From NCBI RefSeq assembly GCF_022836495.1, contig NZ_BQXM01000001.1:62001-126000 (forward strand): a DNA stretch of 64,000 bases, written 5' to 3'. A program made the position numbers and the translations under genes. Positions 6,993-13,166 of the stretch are shown piece by piece (position 1 is the first letter of the stretch; each line of letters begins with the position of its first letter). This DNA comes from Desulforhabdus sp. TSK. Its GTDB lineage: Bacteria > Desulfobacterota > Syntrophobacteria > Syntrophobacterales > Syntrophobacteraceae. The notes below the pieces were generated by a model. The model was not told the origin of the DNA. It saw nothing but the letters and a program-made list of their open reading frames with translations, and did not search any database.

Positions 6993-7946
6993 CTAATCCT
7001 TTGAAAATTCAACCAGTTTTGGGGACCTGTTCCCGGTGGAAATTCGAGTGACGTTGGTGGGCACGCCGTTTTGCAGCATAATGGCCATATGGAACTTGTT
7101 CATGTCCACTTGATCAGCCAGCGGATGTTTGGACAGCTTGTCGGTAGCGTATTGTTCGAGGTCAGGGATCTTCCGGTAGACATCTGGATGTACTTCCACG
7201 TAGATCTGACCATCCTTCTGTCCGATTTTCACCGGTTCATAAATGATTTCAAGCTTTGTGCCCACGGGAACCTGGGGGTAGAGGATGCGGATATGCTCGG
7301 GGTAACAGCGGATGCATCCATGGCTCACCAATCGCCCGACGCCCCATGGCATTGCTGTGCCGTGGATGCCATAAGCTCCTGCGGAAAACTTCATGACAAA
7401 TTCCCCGAGAGGGTTTTCCGGACCGGGCGGCATGGATGCCATGCCGTATTTGGCCTGAAGGGACAGGGGGATGTACCAGGTGGGATTGGGTCGTTTCTCC
7501 GTAATGCTAAAGGTTCCCAAGGGTGTTTCCCAGCCCTCGTCGCCGATGCCGATGGGGTTCGTTTGAACGGTGGATGTGGCTTTGTCGAAGAAGTACAGCC
7601 TCAGCTCCGCCACATTGATGACAAGCTGCTCATGTTGTGTGGGGGGCAGTACCCAGAAGGTGGGAACGGTGATGCGCTTGCCGTTGGGGGGGACCCAGGC
7701 GTCCATGCGCGGATAGAGCAGTTCCACTTCATTGTACCCCAGTCCGTTGCGCCTCGCGATGTCGAGTAGGGTATCCTTGTCGTGGATGGTATACCAGCTG
7801 GGAGATCCTATGACGGTCAGGTCCTGGATGCGGTAGGGATAGCGTTTGATCGTAGCGGAAAATTCCTCTTCGGCGGAGGATGGCGCAGGAAGGACAAACG
7901 ATACCGTGGACATGAAAAGAAGCAGGAGCAATGTGCGAATCTTCAT
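6993..7946 (-). CDS. LysM + YkuD L,D-transpeptidase (ErfK/YbiS family)
   Basis: 317-aa periplasmic enzyme. A signal peptide (residues 1-25, ending near SSAEE) precedes a LysM domain (about 48-92: YTIHDKDTLLDIARRNGL ... NGKRITVP) and a YkuD catalytic domain (about 105-235). The active site is complete: IHGTAMPW supplies the histidine and SHGCIRCYPE the nucleophilic cysteine near residue 210. In enterobacteria this architecture either forms 3-3 peptidoglycan cross-links or attaches Braun lipoprotein to meso-DAP. The minus-strand neighbour at 6350-6610 is an Lpp-like lipoprotein, so the second role is plausible. A C-terminal extension of about 60 residues follows the catalytic core. Confidence 0.93.
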   Translation of the reverse strand: MKIRTLLLLLFMSTVSFVLPAPSSAEEEFSATIKRYPYRIQDLTVIGSPSWYTIHDKDTLLDIARRNGLGYNEVELLYPRMDAWVPPNGKRITVPTFWVLPPTQHEQLVINVAELRLYFFDKATSTVQTNPIGIGDEGWETPLGTFSITEKRPNPTWYIPLSLQAKYGMASMPPGPENPLGEFVMKFSAGAYGIHGTAMPWGVGRLVSHGCIRCYPEHIRILYPQVPVGTKLEIIYEPVKIGQKDGQIYVEVHPDVYRKIPDLEQYATDKLSKHPLADQVDMNKFHMAIMLQNGVPTNVTRISTGNRSPKLVEFSKD

Positions 7947-8077
7947 GGGTGATGTTTCCCGTTTCTAAATTAAGCAAAAACGACAGTGGAGATGAAAAAA
8001 GTGTGCGGTACAATAGATATTTCCGACCTGCAGAGCAAGGAATTTCTGCTGAGCCCTGTCCAAACGATTCGATTTCT

Positions 8078-8809
8078 TCACTGTGGGGCGTCGGAAAGGG
8101 CCTGCTGCTGTCGGCTGAGGTAGAATAATGCCTCATTCCTGCGCACCTGCTTTCGATCCAACGCTTCCCAGATGATCCCGCATCGGGGCAGGTGGGTGCA
8201 GCCGGTTCGGAGCACCTGGTGCGGGGTTACGATGCAATGAACCCCTACGTCTGTCGGTCCAGCGGGCACGGATGGAAGAATTTGCTCGTCATCCACCAGT
8301 GCAATGACCTGAGGTGCAGCAGCCAGCCACCCCAGAGTTGACAGAATGGCGCATTGCAAATCCAGGTGGCCGTCTCCGTCTCCCAGCCGCGTTCCGTCCG
8401 CACCTATAAATAGCGCTTCACAAATGAGCAAGTCAATGGGGGGCACCAGGGATTCCTGGTAGGACAATTTCGTGCCGAAGGGATTCCGGAGTAGAGGACG
8501 AACGGCCATAGGTCGTTTCGGCGGAGAAACAGTGACGGGATCAATGAGAACGAAGCCTTTCTGAAGCCCGGGGGTGGGCAGGACCAGCTTCTTGCGGTCT
8601 GCCAAAACGTTCAACCCCGCCTGGCGAACGCTTGGGTGCAGGGAGACCAATACCATGGAAGCGTCGCGATATTCAGGGATGCTTCGAAGCCTCTCCGCAG
8701 TCCTCCCGGCATCGTTTGCGGACAGAAACGGCAGCCTGCTGTCATAAATTTTATCCATGCTCTGTCGGAAACGCGTCTTTTCATCCGAGACACTCGATTC
8801 TCTGTTCAC
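8078..8809 (-). CDS. 5-formyltetrahydrofolate cyclo-ligase-like protein
   Basis: About 243 aa, a cytosolic folate enzyme family that converts 5-formyl-THF to methenyl-THF with ATP. The C-terminal half shows PFGTKLSYQESLVPPIDLLICEALFIGADGTRLGDGDGHLDLQ, the MTHFS phosphate-binding GxRLGxGxGxxD theme in modified form, and DVGVHCIVTPHQVLRTG. The sequence resembles the MTHFS-domain (MTHFSD-like) branch more than compact YgfA. The GTG at 8809 has AAGGAGG 10 bases upstream and is preferred over a TTG at 8875 lacking a ribosome site. One-carbon work suits an organism using the Wood-Ljungdahl route, but that is inference. Confidence 0.75.
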   Translation of the reverse strand: MNRESSVSDEKTRFRQSMDKIYDSRLPFLSANDAGRTAERLRSIPEYRDASMVLVSLHPSVRQAGLNVLADRKKLVLPTPGLQKGFVLIDPVTVSPPKRPMAVRPLLRNPFGTKLSYQESLVPPIDLLICEALFIGADGTRLGDGDGHLDLQCAILSTLGWLAAAPQVIALVDDEQILPSVPAGPTDVGVHCIVTPHQVLRTGCTHLPRCGIIWEALDRKQVRRNEALFYLSRQQQALSDAPQ

Positions 8810-9043
8810 CTGATCGATTTCCTCCTTCGGCAGTCCCCAGTTTTCGCTCGCAGGCAATTCGCCAGACTTCCCCAATCCAGTGAGGATTCAGGAGCCACAG
8901 GCTTCATCATTTGCGTTGTCTTGAAGATCTATCTTAACCGAAGCGACCCGGATGGCAAAATCGATGGAGCCAAACGGAATAAAATCTGCTGAACAAACAC
9001 CACTTGGGGCGCAGGTGGACCTGGTATTCCATTCTTTTGTTTC

Positions 9044-9072
9044 TTGAACTTTCATGGCGAATAACCTATATG
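9044..9072 (+). promoter_or_regulatory. Probable sigma70 promoter for the fba leader
   Basis: TTGAAC (9044-9049), exactly 17 bases, then TATATG (9067-9072). This would start transcription near 9079, about 225 bases before the fba ATG, so that the structured segment 9115-9255 lies in the transcript. Confidence 0.55.
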
Positions 9073-9114
9073 ATGAAATATTAAGGTATCTTTGACTTTC
9101 TGAGAGGAGCACTC

Positions 9115-9255
9115 CTGCCCTGGGCCAGGTTGAATCCCACGGCGGCAGAACCATTACAAAATGCCGCAGCACAGTCAGGATTATAAACTTCGGCCAAAGG
9201 TTGATGCCTGTGACAGTGTTGGGGCCCCTGGGCATTCAACCGGATGCGTACAGGG
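9115..9255 (+). ncRNA. Candidate structured leader RNA upstream of fba
   Basis: A three-way-junction-like fold is visible. P1 pairs 9128-9138 (GGTTGAATCCC) with 9230-9241 (GGGCATTCAACC, one bulge), extended outward by CCCTG (9118-9122) with CAGGG (9251-9255). P2 is GCGGCA/TGCCGC at 9142-9167. P3 is 9170-9218 with CAC, GT and CAGG paired in order to CCTG, AC and GTG. A good promoter lies upstream and the aldolase start 50 bases downstream. It matches no riboswitch class I recognise. It could also be read on the minus strand upstream of the cyclo-ligase-like gene. Confidence 0.45.
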
Positions 9256-9303
9256 GGTTCCTTTCCATTTGTATCCATTCAATGACTAACGTGAGGTGAT
9301 AAG

Positions 9304-10437
9304 ATGTCGAAGCAAAAAATGGAATTGCGTCCCGAAAATGTCAAGCAGCGTTTCCCCAGCAGTCTGGTGCCGCTGGTCAATGGCAAAGCGCTCATCGCCG
9401 CTGCCAAGAAGCACAATGCCATGATCATGGCGACGAACATCCGGTGCCGTTTGCCTGTCGCCGGCATCGTTCTGGCTTCAATGGCCGCCAAGGCCCCGGT
9501 CATGTATGAGATTGCCAAATCCGAGATGAGCTACACCGAGTTTTCCCCCCAGAGTTTTGTGGATTTCATTGTCGCTGAAAACGAGCGCCTGGGAAACACG
9601 GATGTCCCTTTCGCCATCCACGCGGATCATCTGACGGTCAAAAAAATGGAGGATGTGGAAGGCGTCAGGAGTCTCATGGCTCAGCAGCTGGAAGCGGGTT
9701 TTACCTCGTTTGCCATCGATGCCTCCCACATGGAAAATGAAAAAAATCTTGCGGCCACGGTGGACCTGGCCCGGCCCATCATCCAGGCAGGGCTGAACCT
9801 GGAAGTGGAACTGGGGGAAATCGGCGCCAAGAGCGGCAATGCCGAAGGCTTCACTCAGCCCGAAGAAGCGAAATGGTTTGTGGGAGAGCTCGACAAGCAG
9901 GGAATTCGGCCCAACCTCCTTGCCATCAACAACGGCTCCATCCACGGCACCTATTTCGGGACAGCCCATGAAGGCATCCAGCTCGATCTGACGCGCAGGA
10001 TCTGGGATGCAATCCAGCCCTGGGGGGTGGATATCGCTCAGCACGGGATCACCGGAACCTCCCTGGACAAGATTTCTTCATTCATCGAGTACGGGATTCG
10101 CAAAGGCAACGTGGGGACCTTCTGGCAAAACATCGCATTTGGTCTGGCCATGAACCAAAACGGGAATGCCGTCACCACGGAAAAGCGCGAATACATCAAA
10201 CGCCCATACCGTGGAATTTCTGATGCCCTGTGGCAGGAGATGTGGGCCTGGGCCGTCGAAACGGGCAATACGGGCGGTGAGATCAAGAAGGCCAACAAGC
10301 CGTTTGCCGCTCAATTCAACGCCCTGCCCATGGCTTGCAAGGAGCGCACTACAGCCCAGACCTACGAAGAAGCCATTCGGCTTTTCGAGGCCACCCATTC
10401 CATTGGCCTGGCGGACAGTGTGTGGGAAATGCTGTAA
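9304..10437 (+). CDS. fba: Class II fructose-bisphosphate aldolase family protein
   Basis: 377-aa zinc-dependent aldolase of glycolysis/gluconeogenesis (fructose-1,6-bisphosphate to DHAP and GAP). Class II landmarks are IHADHLT (general acid Asp with zinc His), the metal-site segment LEVELGEIGAKSGN, NNGSIHGTY (zinc His) and AQHGITGTSLDKI (zinc His and phosphate loop). GTGAGGTGATAAG precedes the ATG. The protein belongs to a longer, divergent branch than E. coli FbaA, so tagatose-bisphosphate or another sugar phosphate cannot be excluded. It is monocistronic, with a structured leader upstream and a strong terminator downstream. Confidence 0.88.
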   Translation: MSKQKMELRPENVKQRFPSSLVPLVNGKALIAAAKKHNAMIMATNIRCRLPVAGIVLASMAAKAPVMYEIAKSEMSYTEFSPQSFVDFIVAENERLGNTDVPFAIHADHLTVKKMEDVEGVRSLMAQQLEAGFTSFAIDASHMENEKNLAATVDLARPIIQAGLNLEVELGEIGAKSGNAEGFTQPEEAKWFVGELDKQGIRPNLLAINNGSIHGTYFGTAHEGIQLDLTRRIWDAIQPWGVDIAQHGITGTSLDKISSFIEYGIRKGNVGTFWQNIAFGLAMNQNGNAVTTEKREYIKRPYRGISDALWQEMWAWAVETGNTGGEIKKANKPFAAQFNALPMACKERTTAQTYEEAIRLFEATHSIGLADSVWEML

Positions 10438-10493
10438 CAGCGTAAGCCTCTCTCCTGCAGGCACCTGACCCCATCTCTGGTACTCGCTTGAAA

Positions 10494-10545
10494 AGGAGGC
10501 TCCCTTTCCCGTCACTCATCCGGCGGGGAAGGGAGCCTCTTGTTG
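10494..10545. terminator. Bidirectional terminator between fba and the cysteine synthase fusion
   Basis: AGGCTCCCTTTCCCG (10497-10511) pairs with CGGGGAAGGGAGCCT (10524-10538) over about 15 bp. T-rich TTGTTGTTT follows on the plus strand and CCTTTTC on the minus strand. Serves both convergent genes. Confidence 0.85.
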
Positions 10546-10572
10546 TTTCCCCCTCTGCGAGGGGAACCGCTG

Positions 10573-12897
10573 CTATTTTCTTTCCATGCGCTCCCACTGA
10601 GTACCCGTGGGGGTATCGAGGATCTGGATTCCCCTTTCCAGGAGCTCTTCTCTCAGAGCGTCGGCCTTCGCCCAGTTGCGCTCCTTTCTCGCTGCTTCGC
10701 GCTCCAGCATGAGTTTTTTCTCTTCCTCGCCCAAGGGCTTCAGGTCTTCATCCAGGACGCCGAGGATGACGTTCAGGTTTTGAAAGACATCCAGAATTTG
10801 TTTACGCTGGGGCTCGGTAAACAGGGACTGATCCAGGATGGGGTTCATCTGGCGGATAAAGGAAAAAATGCCGGCCAGGGCGTTGGGTAGATTCAAGTCA
10901 TCCGCCAGGGCATCAGAAAAATTGTGCTCGAGGGCGTACACCATCTCTGAGATCAGTTTGTGCTCCTCGACGCCGCTCTGAGCGTGCCGGACGCGGCGAA
11001 TGAATTCTTTCAGGCGGTGGTAGCCGCGAACGGCATTTTCGAGGTTTTCCTCGTTGGCGTGTATGGGCTTGCGGTAATGGGTGCTCAGCAGCCAGTAGCG
11101 GATCTCGAGGGGAGTAACCCCCCGGGCCGTGAGCTCTCGGAGGGAAAGCGTTTCATCGATGCCGTTTTGAACCTTTTCGTCCTTGTTGGACCACATGCGC
11201 TCCGTCACCATCCACACATTGGCAAAGGATTTTCCCGTCAAGGACTCGCCGATTTCCTTCACGTTTTCCAGGTGTGGAAACAGGAAATCCACACTGCTCA
11301 CCTGGATATCGATGGGAGCGCCCAGATCGTGGAGCGCTACAGCGACGCTGGCGATATGCCAGGTGGGGAGCACGTTGCCCCAGTCCGTTTTCATGCACAT
11401 GCCCCGTTTCAGCTCGGCCAGGGTGGCACGCTTGAGCAGGGCAAAATCCCGCGGGTTCAGCTTTTCATAGGCGTCCAGGTCCACCGTGGATCCCAGGCGG
11501 ATCTTTTTCAGATTGACGCGCGAGAGCGCGCCGTAGTCCTTGCTCTTGGAAAGATCGAAGTAGACGGAGCGGAGCTTGTCGTACGCCAGGCCTTTTTCCA
11601 TCAGGGATCGAGTCAGGTCCGCAATGGTGTCCACATGCTCCGAGGATCGCGGATAGCGGTAGGCGCGTTGTACCCTGAGGGTGTCGAGATCCGTCAGGAA
11701 CTGGTCCACCTGCTTCTGAGTATAGGCCGCCAGCTCCATGTTGGCGGCCAGGGCTCCCTGAATGGTGCGGCTGTCCAGGTCCGGAACCAGCATCACCTGG
11801 TGGACGGAAAACCCCTTGGAGAGCAGGAACCGCATCAGGAGATCGGCCAGAACAAATCTTCGGGATTCCTGGAGGGTGAGGAGTTGATCCAGGGGCGGTC
11901 CGGTGACGAGCAGCCTTATTTTCCCTTCCTGAACGGGTTTGAAATCCACCTTTTTCCTGTCGAGGAGATTGTAAAACCGAAAATCGGGCTCCAGCAGCGT
12001 GGTGAAGAGGTTCGTGCTGAGATAGCGGTCTCCTCCGTCGGGCAGGATCGTGACGATGATTCCCTCCGACGACTCGGCGGCAATCTGGACGGCAGCAGCC
12101 ATGGCAGCGCCGGAGCTCATGCCGACGAAAATCCCCTCCTCCCTGGCCAGCCGCCGGGCCATTTCAAAGGCTTCCTCATCCTTGACGGGCACGATGCGGT
12201 CCAGGGCGTGACGGTCAAAGATCCCAGGTACGTAAGACTCCTTCATATTTTTCAGCCCCTGGACCTTGTGACCCGGGTAGGGCTCCACGCCAATGACCTG
12301 GATGTCCGGGTTGCGTTCCTTCATGGCCTCCAGGATGCCCATGGCTGTTCCTGTCGTGCCCAGGGTGACCACTACCTTGTTGACCTTTCCGTCGGTTTGG
12401 TCGTAGATTTCCGGTCCGGTCCCGAAGCGGTGGGCGGCAGGGTTGGCGGGGTTGTTGAACTGGTCGGGCATGAAATAGCGCTCGGGGTTTTCTCTCACCA
12501 GGTTGTAGACTTCTTCGATGGCGCCGTCTGTCCCCATTGCCCCGGGAGTCAGGAGCAATTGGGCTCCAAGGGCTTTGAGGATTTTCTGTCGTTCCATGCT
12601 GGCTGTTTCGGGCATGGCGAGCATGATGCGATAGCCCTTGACGGCTGCCACCATGGTGAGCCCTATACCGGTGTTGCCACTGGTGGCCTCTATGATGATT
12701 TTATCGGGGGTCAACAGCCCTTCGCGCTCTGCGCTTTCGATCAAATAGAGCGCCGTACGGTCCTTGATGGACCCCCCGGGATTCTTCGCCTCCAGCTTGG
12801 CGTAGAGGGTCACCCTCGGATTGGGGTTCAGACGGTTGATGCGGATCAGCGGAGTATTGCCGATACATTCCAAAATGTTGGAAAAAACATTTTTCAT
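10573..12897 (-). CDS. Cysteine synthase fused to a degenerate cysteinyl-tRNA synthetase
   Basis: 774 aa. Residues 1-300 form a complete PLP cysteine synthase: K45 in GGSIKDR binds PLP, TSGNTG (72-77) binds substrate and GTTGTAMG (180-187) the phosphate. It should make cysteine from O-acetylserine or O-phosphoserine. Residues about 307-774 align end to end with cysteinyl-tRNA synthetase, but the catalytic features are gone: HIGH becomes TLQE (341-344), KMSKS becomes KVQNG (575-579), and of the zinc ligands Cys28, Cys209, His234 and Glu238 (E. coli numbering) only the His remains (T332, S517, H542, V546). The second half thus looks like a pseudo-synthetase, perhaps retaining tRNA binding or oligomerisation. 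The frame is intact and a strong promoter lies upstream. Confidence 0.9.
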   Translation of the reverse strand: MKNVFSNILECIGNTPLIRINRLNPNPRVTLYAKLEAKNPGGSIKDRTALYLIESAEREGLLTPDKIIIEATSGNTGIGLTMVAAVKGYRIMLAMPETASMERQKILKALGAQLLLTPGAMGTDGAIEEVYNLVRENPERYFMPDQFNNPANPAAHRFGTGPEIYDQTDGKVNKVVVTLGTTGTAMGILEAMKERNPDIQVIGVEPYPGHKVQGLKNMKESYVPGIFDRHALDRIVPVKDEEAFEMARRLAREEGIFVGMSSGAAMAAAVQIAAESSEGIIVTILPDGGDRYLSTNLFTTLLEPDFRFYNLLDRKKVDFKPVQEGKIRLLVTGPPLDQLLTLQESRRFVLADLLMRFLLSKGFSVHQVMLVPDLDSRTIQGALAANMELAAYTQKQVDQFLTDLDTLRVQRAYRYPRSSEHVDTIADLTRSLMEKGLAYDKLRSVYFDLSKSKDYGALSRVNLKKIRLGSTVDLDAYEKLNPRDFALLKRATLAELKRGMCMKTDWGNVLPTWHIASVAVALHDLGAPIDIQVSSVDFLFPHLENVKEIGESLTGKSFANVWMVTERMWSNKDEKVQNGIDETLSLRELTARGVTPLEIRYWLLSTHYRKPIHANEENLENAVRGYHRLKEFIRRVRHAQSGVEEHKLISEMVYALEHNFSDALADDLNLPNALAGIFSFIRQMNPILDQSLFTEPQRKQILDVFQNLNVILGVLDEDLKPLGEEEKKLMLEREAARKERNWAKADALREELLERGIQILDTPTGTQWERMERK

Positions 12898-13030
12898 GGT
12901 CGTTAGTTTTCCCGTAAACGCCCTGTATGAGCGTCCTGGAGGGTCCAGAGAATGTCAAAGCTTTCTGTGAGATGCGTATCTCTTGCGGCCGGCTGATCGC
13001 ATGAAGCTCGGGCCGGTCTCCGGCACTTTT

Positions 13031-13060
13031 TATATAGGCAGTCTCTTGAATCTTTGTCAA
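13031..13060 (-). promoter_or_regulatory. Strong sigma70 promoter for the cysteine synthase fusion
   Basis: On the minus strand TTGACA (13060-13055), an 18-base spacer, then TATATA (13036-13031). Transcription would start near 13024, leaving a leader of about 125 bases with a GAGAT-ACGC-ATCTC hairpin and GC-rich inverted segments. I recognise no T-box or S-box motif in it. Confidence 0.6.
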
Positions 13061-13166
13061 AATGTTTCCTCCAATTCACGGAGGCCTTCCTTCCCTGTTG
13101 GAGGGTGGGGCATCCTCCCTTTGCGATCCATGACCGCCGTTTTCTTTTTCTCGGAATGACCACGGT

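Noticed and set aside
8888-9278. Minus-strand frames of 65 and 115 codons upstream of the cyclo-ligase-like gene
   Set aside because: They overlap the structured leader, lack ribosome sites and have no recognisable sequence.
8876-9303. Possible 6S RNA (ssrS often lies beside the cyclo-ligase gene ygfA)
   Set aside because: The visible fold is a multi-branch junction rather than a long rod with a central bubble, and the better promoter points toward fba.
10960-12906. 648-codon open frame on the plus strand
   Set aside because: Antisense shadow of the cysteine synthase/CysRS fusion; His/Gly/Asp-rich composition and no domain or ribosome site.
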